Notes under the pieces: model-generated
What the model was told of the DNA's origin: nothing
The model's input: the letters and a program-made list of their open reading frames with translations, nothing else
Database searches by the model: none
Made by a program: the position numbers and the translations under genes
In this document: piece after piece, positions 49,326 through 60,638 of the stretch
Numbering within the stretch: the stretch's first letter is position 1
Layout: each line of letters starts with the position of its first letter
NCBI GenBank assembly: GCA_027475525.1
Contig: JAMWFC010000016.1
Location: 62,001-126,000 of the forward strand
DNA: 64,000 nt
Direction: 5' to 3'
DNA from: Macrolepiota albuminosa
Lineage: Eukaryota; Basidiomycota; Agaricomycetes; Agaricales; Agaricaceae

Positions 49326-49583
49326 TACACTGGCTCAAAAAACTGCTCCAATGTTTGACCCTTTTGGAAGGATTCATATGGTGTGCAACAATTACATAAG
49401 CAGAAAATCGTAGAAGATCACATGACATACAACTACATCTTGGCTTTATAATGACATATAAATCATGTGATTTAGACAAGAACTTGTTTATTAATAAATC
49501 AAACAAAATATTCAATTATTGAGGCAGTTTTTTGACTCACTCTAATTTACTCTAATTTTTATATCTAGTACTTGGTATGACCT

Positions 49584-50403
49584 CTATTTGCCTTTGATCC
49601 TTCTAGGCATGCTATTTACAAGGCTTTGGCATACCTCTGATAGTATTTCATTCCACTCCTTAACCACTCTCTCCCACAACTCATGCACTTCTTTAAGGGG
49701 TACCTCATACTCCAAAAGTTTGCGCTTAATGTAAACCCAGAGATGTTCAATGGGATTGAGGTCAGGGGATTGGGCAGGCCAGAATATCACAATAATGTTG
49801 TTATTAGAAAACCAGGTTGTTGCCCATTTAGAGGTGTGTTTTAAGTTGTTGTTTTGCTAGCTTGACAGTTGGTGTAGTGATGTGGTCAGATAGTGGTTTT
49901 TCTGGAATTTTCCACACATATACCTTCCCATCTAATCCAATCTGATTGATCTTTGTCTCATTACTTCAAAAAACTCTTTTCCAATCCTCCACTGTCCAGT
50001 TTTCATGACACTGAGCAAACTTGAGCCAGTTTGCACAATGAACAGCCTTGAGCATGGAAACTTTCTTCTTCGTTGCTGAGCAAGAACCTGCCTCCTTTAA
50101 TACATTCCTGACTGTCTGAGAATTGACAGGACTGGAGATAACAGAATTAATAAACTGTGTAGCTTGAACAGCATTATCCAGCTTCCCAGTAGTAATTTGA
50201 TAAATAATAGACTGTTTGTCACATGCTGTAAGCTTGGAAGGATAACCTCCAGGATGATTCTCTTTGTTGCTCTCCAGCTCTTTGCTGATCCTCCCCACAG
50301 TGCCCTTTCCCATGCCAGTTTTTGCTTGGATTTGATGCTGAGAATACCTCTCATTAAGGAGAAAAGCAGCAGAAGAGTGATTGGCAGCAGAAACAGGTTT
50401 CAT
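49584..50403 (-). pseudogene. Tc1-type transposase, broken
   Basis: 50403-49966 encodes the DNA-binding half: SQHQIQAKTGMGKGTVGRI is a helix-turn-helix, and a second one follows (SQTVRNVLKEAG). At the end, WKRVF is followed by a TGA where Trp is expected and by SNET, where the first catalytic Asp (normally SDE) reads Asn. About 100 codons of the catalytic core, with the second Asp, are missing. 49790-49584 keeps WPAQSPDLNPIEHLW with the last acidic residue of the DDE set and the C-terminal part. It cannot be active. Confidence 0.9.
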
Positions 50404-50682
50404 GATGGTGGTAGAGTGTCAAGAAGATGATTGATTGAAGTTGAACATGTCAAATTAGTATAAACAAGGTCACATGACATTGTTTATACTTCCCACAAGG
50501 TGTTTCCATCTTCTACTGCTGAAAAGTATTGAGAAAATATGAAAATTAAAGTGAGTCAAAAAACTGCCCCAATAATTGAATATTTTGTTCAATTTATTAA
50601 TCAGCGAGTTCTTATCCAAATCACATGATTTATACATCATTATAAAGCCAGAATGCAGTTGTATGTCATGTGAAGTTCTACA

Positions 50683-50837
50683 ATTTTCTGCTTATGTAAT
50701 TGTTGCACACCATGTGAATCTTTCCAAAAAGGCCAAACATTGGGGCAGTTTTTTGAGCCATTTTCTGCTTATGTAATTGTTGCACACCATGTGAATCTTT
50801 CCAAAAAGGCCAAACATTGGGGCAGTTTTTTGAGCCA
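50683..50837. repeat. 77-bp perfect tandem duplication in the Tc1 right end (7 of 7)
   Basis: Offset 77 bp, no mismatch over 155 bp. It repeats the outer part of the right inverted repeat of the Tc1 element. The left inverted repeat has no such duplication. Confidence 0.97.
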
Positions 50838-50842
50838 GTGTA

Positions 50843-52440
50843 CATTGTAGGCTGATGCAGCCTGATTTATTAATAAGAGTAGTAGTTATAATGGTGGCCA
50901 AAGAGAGAGCAAATTCTCTTAGTTAGCAGATAAGAGGTACTCCTGATGCTTGAGTTGATTGAGGCTGGAGAGTTGTGCAAGTTGTGACAGCATGTTGCTT
51001 TTTGCCTGCCTTGTATCAACATTCTAGCTATTTTAGTAAGATTATGATATATTACTTATTTTTACTTGCTACTTGCCTTATAGGCCTTTGGTTGCACATT
51101 CTTATCACCAGACAACTATCATTAGTTACATTTTAGTTCATTCAAGACTTTTCAGAGGAGCACTGCCTAAAGCAACATTAGAAAGTATCAGCCCACTTCT
51201 TTTTTATATACATAGAGGAGTGTGGAATTTATTAGCTCTTGCATCAGTTAGCTACTATTAATAGTACTATACAATATAACTATTACATTATGTGCATAAA
51301 ATAATAGATAGTGTACAAGAATATAATATTAGAATATAGTAGCTCAAATAACTATTTCAATAATTGGTCCTATTGTAAAAATTAGCTTATATAGTAATAA
51401 CTAGAAAGTAATAAAATCCAAGATTAATATATGTAAGGCTTTTATATATCATCACTTTTTTTGATATTCTATGTAATTTCAAATCTATTATATATCTATA
51501 TTTACACATTGTTCAAGCTCAGAAATTTCAATAAACAGGCTTTCACAGCAATTAACTAACACTATGAATCAGATAGATACATCATCAAGTTTTTATCTAT
51601 GATAATATCTAAGTTATTAAAGTCAGAGTGTTAGAAGTATTTTTCTCACTAGAACCTCAACATCTACAATAGCATAATGTTCTAATCTGATTCTTTGAAA
51701 AAAATCATGCTATTGGATATATAACTTTCAAGGTCTGCTTCATCAGGATTTTTAATATGAAGCACACATTAACAATCTAGAGTATTTATCCCGATGATTT
51801 TATAAGCTTGCTTATAATTTTTATGTAACATATTTGCAATATGAGCATATTCCTTACTGGTCTTTAAAGATTCAACATTGATATGTTGTTATATAACATA
51901 CAGTGCATTGAAAACCTGGTTCAATATCTCAAGATCCTCCAATCCACACCTTCAATAAAACTTAAGTGATTGTAGAGCTGACAGGAGTAGTTGTATGGAT
52001 AATTATAAAAAGCATTGATGCAACAGTGAAATTCTTGTTTTCAAAGTCCAGGCCAAGAGAGGAGTTTTTCATTATGATTTGAAATGTGTTACCAATGTTG
52101 TACTAAGGAAAGAACTATACAGTTTACTACTAGCAAGCATATTGACAATCCAAAGAACAAAACATGCCAACAGGCATTGCAAAAACCCTGGGCTGTGAGA
52201 AGATAGCCCCACATCTTCTTGTTTCTCATCCTTTGCTACTGCCTTCCAACTATCAGTGCAGCCACCTTGCAGAAAATATATTTCCATTGGTTGGATCATC
52301 CTCAATGGATGTGAGCTCCTCATTATTGTTTTCAGTGGCAGACAGCTGTGCTTTGACTTGTTTGTCAACAAAACTAGATAAAAAGTTGTAGTTAACTCAC
52401 CAAGACTCCAGAGATCAATTCTTAGATAGACAAAGCATGC
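50843..52440. other. AT-rich, CpG-poor stretch without a gene
   Basis: Very AT-rich sequence with short ORFs only. The near-absence of CpG matches the old transposon relics on its left, so it is probably their unrecognisable remains. No domain or LTR end was seen. Confidence 0.6.
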
Positions 52441-52451
52441 TTACGGGTTTT

Positions 52452-52577
52452 GTAACCTGTTTTAAGACTGATAGGAATTACAATTGTAGTTAGCTTTGAT
52501 ATTTAATCTTCATAACCTGTTTTAAGACTGATAGGAATTACAATTGTAGTTAGCTTAGCTTTGATATTTAATCTTCA
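52452..52577. repeat. Imperfect tandem repeat, 60- and 65-bp units
   Basis: A 60-bp unit starting TAACCTGTTTTAAGACTG (52453) is followed by a second copy with a 5-bp insertion (AGCTT repeated). Period and the internal difference set it apart from the 77-bp duplications; this one looks biological. Confidence 0.85.
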
Positions 52578-52776
52578 TTACTGGTGCTGAAAACTGTTTG
52601 TCACATTTTTGCCTTGGAAAAGGCATTTTCCATGGTCTCAAACCTGAAGATTCTACCCTCAGAGATATGTGCCCTGAAAATGGCATGACACATCTTTCTC
52701 ATTCTTTCCTGAGAAAAAAATATTGGCTGCCAGAAGTACATTCAGCTGGAACTTTCGCGCTGTTTTCTTTCAAGCC

Positions 52777-53078
52777 TCAACGTCTGGATCTTATCATGGA
52801 AAATTTTACCCACAATCTTTTGGCAATTATCTGATATAATGTAATGGAAGTCTGTTGAATATCACGAACTCTGATAGTCTCAAGGGCAATAATGTGGATT
52901 CCATCGTGATGAAACAAGCCTGTCTGGACTGCCTCAATGAAGGCATCACTCGACTGTTCAGCCATGAAGCATTGAGATATGTACACCCTCCTGATGTGTA
53001 GCATGTCATTCTTGAACTCTGAAAATACAAGCTATGGCCTCCCATTGAAGTTGGAACAAGTACTGCATAGGTTGACAT
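52777..53078 (-). CDS. Unassigned ORF fragment next to the prenyltransferase
   Basis: Two overlapping minus-strand frames. The better one (53004-52777) reads IRRVYISQCFMAEQSSDAF and IIALETIRVRDIQQTSITLY, which is protein-like, but I cannot assign it. It lies just downstream of the prenyltransferase stop at the border of the transposon block and may be the stump of a gene cut by insertions. Confidence 0.25.
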
Positions 53079-53117
53079 TACTTTCTTTTAGTCTATAATT
53101 GGGCACATGTAAGATGG

Positions 53118-54592
53118 TCATAGGGAAAATGGATATGAAAGGCTGCGCATATAGTCTGCAACGAGACCCGCCCAGATTATCCATCCAATTTGACCATTTT
53201 TGCGGAAGATTTCTACAACGCTCGTTAAAACTGCCCATTTATGCCTTTTAACAGCAAAAATCAAAAGGGAACATACTGCTGCAGCTTTCTGTATTGTCAA
53301 GATCTACAGCGAGGAACTGCCAGATCAAGTGGGCGGCTAAGCCACCGATTGAGACGATGTAATAGGCCAGACCTTGTTGGTTGAGTCTGCCTGTTGCGAT
53401 GAAGGACATGAGAAAAAACAGGCCGAATAACACCAAAATTGGTTTGATGATAGAGCCTAGTGCCAACGCCGATGATTTTACTCCGGCCTAGAATTGTAAT
53501 TAGACGTGGGTGGATATCATGCAGAAAAAATAATGAATTCACTTTGACGTCATCCCTTTTATCTTGACAAGCATAAATTGTGTCTAGATAGAATAGGTCA
53601 TGGCGCTAGATCATGATTGGGATATTGAATGAAGCTCGCCATAAAGCATAGTCCAACACCAGCACCCAATCATTCCTACAAGTAATGGAAGGATTTCGCT
53701 TTGCCCATGATAAGATAAGGAGGACGTTATGAAGCCTGTTATCATCTCATGAGTCCTTTCAATTGCACAGCGAAATGTTATGACTAGCCGAGGTTAATCC
53801 CGAGACCAAGCCAAGCCTGAGGCCAATTTGTGATTCTTTTCATGAAGGGGTATGTTATGGACCTGTCCGAAAAACATGTTGAGGCCTTTTATATACATTT
53901 ATGAGATTACTAACAGAGGCATGAGCTGCACAAGCATGCTTATGAATCTGATGGGCCACAAAGTGAGTATTATTCAACAAAAATGGAAGAAATCGATACA
54001 GACTCGGGGTAATCCAGAGTAAAGTAGAAAAAGGAAACAGCGATCAAGTATTGTACAAGGAGAAAGACAGAAGCAGCCTTGCGAGAGACACGTCCACTTG
54101 GGATAGGTCGTGTCTTTGTGCGTTCTTGAAAATGATTACGGTCCATCATGATGAACTTCTACCGTTGATTTGCAGGAAGTACCTATTTGAACGTCGAATT
54201 CACAATCGACAATGTCGTTGATGGTGCATGCCGCACTACGGATTAAGAATGCAGCGACAAGGTATTCGGCCAACCGAATAGTATAGATGAGCAAAGGCAA
54301 ACGTTGACCATACGCAGCCATGGTCAATCCCCACGCTATTTGCAGTGTGATGTTCAGAGAACATCGTCTACAAGGAGACTGTCGAAAGAAATACCGAATG
54401 GCCAAAATACAAGCATGGTTCCTGTGGGCTGATGATTATGAGAACGGAAAGAATCCCGTAAAGCATATGAATCACCTTTTCCCAACGCATCAGTTCCAGA
54501 TACGGATGCCAAGTGCTAGGGAACAGCCTAAGAGACTGTGGCACGGGTTTAATGAGAAGTTTTTCTGAAGAACTGTCCGCCATGGAAAGCAA
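53118..54592 (-). CDS. UbiA-family aromatic prenyltransferase
   Basis: Integral membrane enzyme that attaches an isoprenoid chain to an aromatic acid. Minus strand, several short introns. The first exon gives a hydrophilic N-terminus and WHPYLELMRWEK, which splices to PTGTMLVFWP and AWGLTMAAYGQRLP. The first Asp-rich motif NDIVDCEFD (54193-54222) fits NDxxDxxxD, followed by RTKTRPIPSGRVS. The second conserved region is YPFMKRITNWPQAW, then TIYACQDKRDDVKAGVKSSA. The protein ends ADYMRSLSYPFSL with a stop at 53118-53120. Two oddities: a single base seems missing near 53786-53792, where the frame must change to continue, and the intron before TIYACQDK needs a GC donor. A clear mitochondrial presequence is absent, which argues against the ubiquinone enzyme COQ2 and for a secondary-metabolism role. 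The family is certain, the substrate is not. Confidence 0.92.
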
Positions 54593-56700
54593 CGGGTACC
54601 ATTAGCTGGCTTTCCTCACTATTTAAAACAGATGGACGTATGCTTGTATTTGTGCTGATTGCGGATTAACCTCACCGTTGATAACTTGTGCAGGGATGAT
54701 TTTTTTAAAATAAGGAGAGGAATGATGGAAACACCTTCCCAGATCTGTGATAGACATTCGTAGAACACCCTTGTACCCTTCGGGAGGGTCAAAGGGTCTT
54801 AGTCTGGGCTGGTTTCGAAGCCGGGAAATCAGATAGGCTTAAACCTGAAACCCATCGCTGTTACAAAAAAATAGCCAAACGGCCTTACTCGGGCTCCACC
54901 TCATTATGATCAGTCAAGCAAGTTGAGGAACAATGAACAACCGCTATAACCAGGTGGACAACACACGTCACATATGACAGATCCATATTTGGCTGTCGTG
55001 AAGTCTATGGATGAAATGAAGCTCGTAAGGTTTGTACCTCGGGACATATTCTGCTGGTACCTGGATGGCTTATAGGCGGGCCACAAACCAGACATAATGC
55101 TTGAACGTCTTCTTGGACCATGTAGATATCATAACCAGAGGCTATTTCAAATAATCACCTATTGAAGAAGGTCGGTTGTTATCCAGCATAAAGGATCGCA
55201 CGAACATTACACATACAAAAGATCTCGCAGTCCTCACATTGTCCAGCAGTTGATGTATCACCATTCTCCGATACCGCCGTAACTGCGACATGAGCTCATC
55301 TATTTTCCGAGTCCTTGGCTTTCGGATGGTCGAATTGCGATGTTTTGCCCTGAGGTTGGACAGATGGCTTTGACGAAATTCCTGCCTGTCAATTCACGCT
55401 CCAACGGCGTCTCAGTAAAAATGTCTAGATTGATCATCAGTTTACTTTCAGCTACTGCGGGATGAGTATACAATGGGGCAGGCTTCGCTTACAATGTCAA
55501 CCAGGGAAAGCCGTTTTTAGGCGTAGAACACTCTGATCTATCCGATAGGGTTAATGGCAACGTGAGACAGCTGATTGTCGCGTTGGCGGTTCAACAAAGC
55601 GTGTGAAACATGATCACCCATTTTGGGGTACGTTGCCTCAAAGAACGATGGTATGAAGGAAGACAAGATGAATTTTATCAGGAAGGTAGCGATGCTGGCT
55701 CGTCTGAGGCGAATCACTTTGGTGACAGTTTCTTTCGAAGATGAGCTATGTTTTAAATGGAATTCCTGTGTTGCCGTCCGAGTCGGCTGGGGGGTCCCGA
55801 TGGGTGACGTTCCCAAGATACAATCATAGACGAGGTGTAATTATTAATGCCTCGACTATCAACTAGGAGTCAAGCTCGCTTCAGCGCAATCTCTGAATCA
55901 TCCCCGATTAGAGGCGGATCTTCTCGAACCCGACTTGCTGAAGTTGAGTAGTGTATACGCGCTGCTTATTCTCTGATTGTGATGGATGGGAATGAACAAT
56001 CGCGAAAAGGCTTACGAACGTTGGTTCATATAGGATGAATCAATCACACACCATGACAGAAACTTGATTATTTGGTCGCCGCTCGCAACGACAGAAAGAT
56101 TTGGCTACATTGAAACTCCGTCAGACTTTGTGTTTCCAGTACATAGTGACATTTGATTAACGTACTATCACAAGGCACCTGTTCACTGTAAGAGACAAAC
56201 TGCTAGAAAGCGAGCTATTTTAGTAAGAGACAGATTTTGGAGATGCTGTGCAAGGGCGGTGAATAGACAAGTCAATAGTCGTAAGGATCGGACATGATTT
56301 GTTTTTGCGACAACAGACATGACAGATTGGAAGGGTTGTCAATCTTCTTAATGGACCAAGAAAAAATTTTATGCAGGAAATAGAAAGATAATCGGATGTT
56401 ACTTTCAATAGATTCACCCTGCTACTCATGTCTTCTGGGTACTTTTTGACCTCCGACGTCCGTAACTTTAAGATGCTCTCCCGACACCAGTGAAGCGTCC
56501 AGTCATCTTCGCTAATAACTTACGTTGGCATTATTCGTCTCCTTTGTTAGACTGTGCTATAACAGGCGGTGGGCAAAAGGTCTTATTGGCTTTCTAAACC
56601 AATGGGGACTCGAAAGAAGATGGTGATCATGGAAAGGAAGGAAGCGAGCTTTTCTGGTTCTTATATATTCAGTACTTCATATACAATTAGATTCAGAATA
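54593..56700. other. Intergenic, nothing recognised
   Basis: About 2.1 kb upstream of the prenyltransferase. It should contain that gene's promoter; an AT-rich TTTAAATAG on the minus strand near 54620 is the only core-promoter-like site. Short ORFs (for example 55816-55538 minus) have no recognisable domain. CpG content is normal, so it is not old transposon sequence. Confidence 0.5.
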
Positions 56701-56721
56701 GTGTAACATAGACATTCAGTG

Positions 56722-57093
56722 ATGGCGAACGAAATAGTGCACGACATCATAACTTCGGACTACAGCGGGCCCTTTGTCGCCATATATCTTTCAGTAACAT
56801 GTACGCAGCTCAAAGCCAACAACGCAGAGGCCATCGTTCAGGGGAAATCCGGGAACCTGAGCCTGCCAAGACAGCGCCTAAAAATCACCGAGCATAAGTG
56901 TCATTTCTATTATCTTCCGCTTCTGATAGCATTGAAATTGGGTTGGTTGGGCAAATCTTACGATAATAGTGATCAGACAGCGAGTCAAGAGGAACAAGGA
57001 AAGAACGGATTGGATTACGCACGAAGTCTTATCACAATAACACAAACATTCCTATTGAACATATTCGTTGTGCTTCTTATGCCAGTCCTCTAA
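56722..57093 (+). CDS. Small unassigned ORF with hydrophobic C-terminus
   Basis: ATG at 56722 opens 123 codons (MANEIVHDIITSDYSGPFVA at the start) and ends with a hydrophobic stretch, LLNIFVVLLMPVL, and a stop. A TATATA lies about 60 bp upstream. The last 42 bp overlap the end of the GFA gene on the other strand. I recognise no family. It may be a real small protein, or the first exon of a longer gene, or chance. Confidence 0.3.
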   Translation: MANEIVHDIITSDYSGPFVAIYLSVTCTQLKANNAEAIVQGKSGNLSLPRQRLKITEHKCHFYYLPLLIALKLGWLGKSYDNSDQTASQEEQGKNGLDYARSLITITQTFLLNIFVVLLMPVL

Positions 57094-57750
57094 GGAGTAC
57101 TTCCCGTAATCATCATACGCCTCTTTGAGGCCCTCAGGGAGGCGGACATATGCAGGTTTTGAGTTAAGTTTGATTACAGTCTGAGTTAAATTTAGAGAGG
57201 ACATGTGAAAAGAGGGTAAGGAACGCACGAGTTCCTCGGGAACTTTAAGATCGGGAGAGTCGATAGCGGAAGCAAAAGGGTGGATGAGCTCGGGCCTAGT
57301 GTGGAGAATTTTGAATCAGATGGTGCATGTGGAAATGGGAAGGGATACGCACCATGTCTTATCGTACAGCCACAACATGCTCGAACACTTGGAGCAAAAA
57401 TTGCGTTCAGATGTAGAAATGTGTTCCTCAAGGGTACCGCGGTTCATGACTGCCTTATAGACACTGTTTATAGTGAGTGTGAAGATAGAGAAGAGCGATG
57501 TCAAAAAGACAAACCTCAAATGTTCCTTGCCTTGAACCTTGAGCGTGTTACTGTGCCCACCGAGGTTAATAGACCCTCCTACACCGCCTACTTTACGACA
57601 GATCGAGCACAGGCATAGCTACGAAAACAACTTGATACTAATTCAATTCGCTTTGAATGTCGACATTACCTGATATGGCACTGCTGTGCTCGACTCAACG
57701 GTGAATTTGACGGCACCACAGTGGCAACTTCCAGATAGCTTGACGGGCAT
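57052..57750 (-). CDS. GFA / CENP-V-like zinc-binding protein
   Basis: Member of the glutathione-dependent formaldehyde-activating enzyme family (also called CENP-V/GFA or DUF636), small soluble zinc proteins; the reaction of most fungal members is unknown. The exons splice at short GT-AG introns to give SGSCHCGAVKFTVESS, then LCLCSICRKVGGVGGSINLG, YKAVMNRGTLEEHIS and NFCSKCSSMLWLYDKTW. The Cys pairs in SCHC, CLCSIC and FCSKC are the expected zinc ligands. The C-terminal part is DLKVPEELV and YVRLPEGLKEAYDDYGKY, ending with a TAG at 57052-57054. I chose the ATG at 57750 (MPVKLSGS); an in-frame ATG at 57798 would add a Ser-rich 16-residue leader. All junctions keep frame, so the gene seems intact. 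Confidence 0.92.
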
Positions 57751-57799
57751 TGTACTTGCAGATGAGGAGGAACAGAGTGAGAAGAGAGAAGCGGTCATG

Positions 57800-59480
57800 G
57801 GTTGGAAATGACGTTTGGTGTGACGTATGCATTAGTCGTTTCCAAGCTTGTTGTCGGATGCGGTTAAATACGAGTTCATGAAAATAGAGTCCATGGCCGC
57901 ACAATTGGTCTCAAAATTGAACGTTGAACGTTGAACGTGGAAGAACGTTGATAGGTTTGCTGCAGCTGGCTTGTTCCTTCTGATGGACGGGCCGGAGTCA
58001 ACGAGTAACTATCTCGTGACCGTGTCAATTTGGCTGTCAACGTGTGACACATAAAATTTCTTGGTCTCTTTCCTTCAAACCTACATCGTCCCTAAACCAC
58101 GCTTGTTTAAATGGTGAGTCCCATCATCAGGAATATCTGTTTCACGTTGTCAATGATCTCAAAAATAACAACTGATTTTAATGAGTACGACCTGTCCTCG
58201 AACGGGATTGAGCTCACACTTCTTTTCTGAGACTCGTCTGTTTCTTCGAGTATATTGTCACTTGATGCTGACTACGTTTCTTTGCCTATAGGGATCTTAT
58301 CCCACTTGAATGTAGATTTTCTCCCTCTGGTATTACGCCTGTCAATGTCTGGTGATCTGGAAGCGGACTCCATTTTGATTGAAGGTTACGGCTGCCTTTC
58401 AATCAGAATCGCTGATATATGCAGACAAGGTTTCGAAATCTGACCACGGAGGTGTGTAGGGTTAATGTTGTCTTTTGTGTGAATCGGGGTATTACGTGTG
58501 TCAAATAAATCTTTTATTGTAGACTGAATGCAATTTTGGTGATGATGGACATGTATGTGATCTCAGGGCAAAGTTAACGTGTACCTACCCCCTGTATCAC
58601 ATCTATCCTCGTGGCCCCATCAACACTCCCAGATGATGTTCCATGCGTGAGGTTCTTTGCGCGGGTCCAATGGTGATCTCGGTCTCATTCGCTTTTGGTC
58701 ACTTGAATTCATGGAGATAGAGCTGATCGGCACGTTCATCCGACCACATAGGCCTGAAGCATCAGGGGTTTCAGTTTGATCTTCATCCCCAAGTTTTACT
58801 TTGCACCTTCATCTCTATGTCCTCGCATGCCCTACACCTGGGTATCGATATCAGTTCGGGGAGCTGTCTGTTCCTTTGACTCGATCTAATCCACCACAAG
58901 ATAGAAATATATGTAGTGTTGGATTTCAACGAAGTTGACTGATATAAAGGAAGGGAAGGCAGGAAGTGATTTAGCCAGGTATCCTTGTGTATGGTGGCTG
59001 GTGAGAACGGATTGGTGGATTAGAGAAATGATTATTGCTGGATAGTCGAGCTACGGAACGCGCTATCGCAGAACGTGCTAGCTCGTTCCATGAAGTGAAT
59101 ACCGAGCTCATAGCCAGCCTTTTCTTTTTTTTTGGGTGGTGCCATAGTAGAGAGTCCACAAAGTAAACCTTTGTAACCAATGCGAGTATATATATACTCG
59201 CGAATTAACCAGCCTTTTGTGATCAATGATTTCTGTATCTTCTTATTGACAGACAGTACTGGTTACGGTTATTTCAACTAGCACATTATCTTCTCTGAGT
59301 GCCTGAATACATTTACTGTCAATAACAACGTCACTGTAATATTTGGTATTATGAATTCTCATTTGGAGTTGATGATATCTTCAAAGAATCTGCAAAGTTT
59401 ATGAGACTTTTTCTTGTGTAGAAGGTAAAAGATTATCTTCGGCCTAAAAAGCTGGAGGGGTTGCAAGGAGCTTTGGTGTT
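57800..59480. other. Intergenic, nothing firm
   Basis: A plus-strand ORF at 58255-58443 and an ATG directly followed by a GTGAGT donor near 58111, with an acceptor near 58290, hint at a small gene, but the spliced reading stops after about 30 codons and no family is recognised. The right end grades into CpG-poor transposon remains at about 59.2 kb. Confidence 0.45.
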
Positions 59481-59483
59481 TTC

Positions 59484-60638
59484 CTAATCACTGGGGTCTC
59501 CTAAGGGCAAGCCGGGGCATCTGGGGTTGTTTGGGGGTTGAGGGTAGAGGTGAATAGTGGCAGCAAGGCTGCCTCTGGGGTGGGGGAAGGTCATGGTGAG
59601 GTTTTCCCAGTGGATATTGGGGTTGACTTCCTGGAGCCAGGGGAGGCCTAAAACAATGGGGGTCAACTCAGGAAGCTGAGTGACCAGGAAGTTGGCAAGA
59701 ATGTGAGGTTGTTGTTGAGGATGATGGTGGTGGAGTGGCTCTTAGTGATGGGGCCAGAGGCCAAGTCATTCTCATCAAATAGCTGGAGCTCAAGGGATTT
59801 ACATAGGTCAGTGTGGAGGAGTTTCAGTTGGTTGCCAATGAACATCCTGATGGCCCAACTGTCAACAAGGGCCTGGAGGGGCTCAGAGGCATCACCAAGG
59901 TGTACATGGATTACAAAGGACTGAGTAGACTGGGAGTAAAGGCTAATGAGTTCTTCCAGGCAGGATCATTGCCAAGGGTGGAGATTCAAAGAAGATGGGC
60001 TCTTAGACAGCATCACAGTCAAGGCAGAGGGTGAGGGCCTGCTAGTCAATCTAAGAGTTTGTGGTGTGCAACTATGGGAGTCCAAGGATGAGCAGGACAG
60101 CAGCATAGGGCTTAGTGACCAGGAGTCAGAGGGTCTGGTAGTGGCTAAAGACAAAGGTCACAAGCATCTGTATAAAGTGGGTGATATCACCAGCCAAGGA
60201 GGTGCTGCCATTGAAGAATCAGAGGTGTATAGGGATGGAGAGTCTTTGAGGAGGTTGAGGTGCAAGGACTGCCCATGCTTTGTCAATGAAGTTGTTGGTA
60301 GCACCACTGTCTACAAGAGTACTGATGAGCTCCAGAGAGGAAGCAAGGGTGGTGCAGAGAAGGAGGAACTGAGGAGAGTGTGAGGGGGGTGAGTCAAGGG
60401 GGTTTCTGAAGAAGGTGTAGCCATGGCACAAATATGTAAAACCAGGATGGGGAAGACATCAGGGTCTGGTCCACAATTCAGAATGTTTTCTGTTTCTAAA
60501 TTGCCAGATTGTTTTCCATGAATTAGAAGTCACATTCTTCATTGAGGGCCCAGACTGTCTGATCCATGGTCTGATGTTTTGGACAGCTGCCAATGAAGTG
60601 TCTGAGTTCTCTGCAGAGAAGGCAGATATTCTTCTGGT
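59484..60638 (-). pseudogene. Ty3/gypsy gag end and protease remains
   Basis: Minus strand, right to left: a zinc knuckle CLLCRELRHFIGSCPK (near 60.6 kb), then the protease with LVDSGATNNFIDKAW in the frame 60431-60219, and further TPIVLGLPWLQEVNPNIHW in the frame 59666-59484, a conserved stretch at the end of gypsy proteases. The DSG active site is preserved, but stops and frame changes separate the pieces. The reverse transcriptase is missing; the relic ends at about 59.48 kb. Confidence 0.85.

Larger units (their letters stand above)
49328..50840 (-). mobile_element. Inactive Tc1/mariner element
   Basis: Bounded by inverted ends reading CACTGGCTCAAAAAACTG and its complement, with TA dinucleotides directly outside (49326-49327 and 50841-50842), the Tc1 target site. 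The inverted repeats are long, about 210 bp, and each holds a second inner copy of the CAAAAAACTGC motif (near 49536 and 50553), the IR/DR layout. The right repeat is lengthened by the 77-bp duplication at 50683-50837. The transposase inside is broken. Confidence 0.92.

Noticed and set aside
52452..52577. Tandem repeat considered as an eighth assembly duplication
   Set aside because: Units are 60 and 65 bp and differ by an insertion, so the period is not 77 and the copies are not perfect.
53118..54592. UbiA gene as the ubiquinone enzyme COQ2
   Set aside because: The N-terminus lacks a basic amphipathic presequence. This is not proof; a phylogeny would decide.
58111..58443. Possible small gene beginning with ATG directly at a GTGAGT donor
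   Set aside because: The spliced frame closes after about 30 codons and shows no recognisable family.
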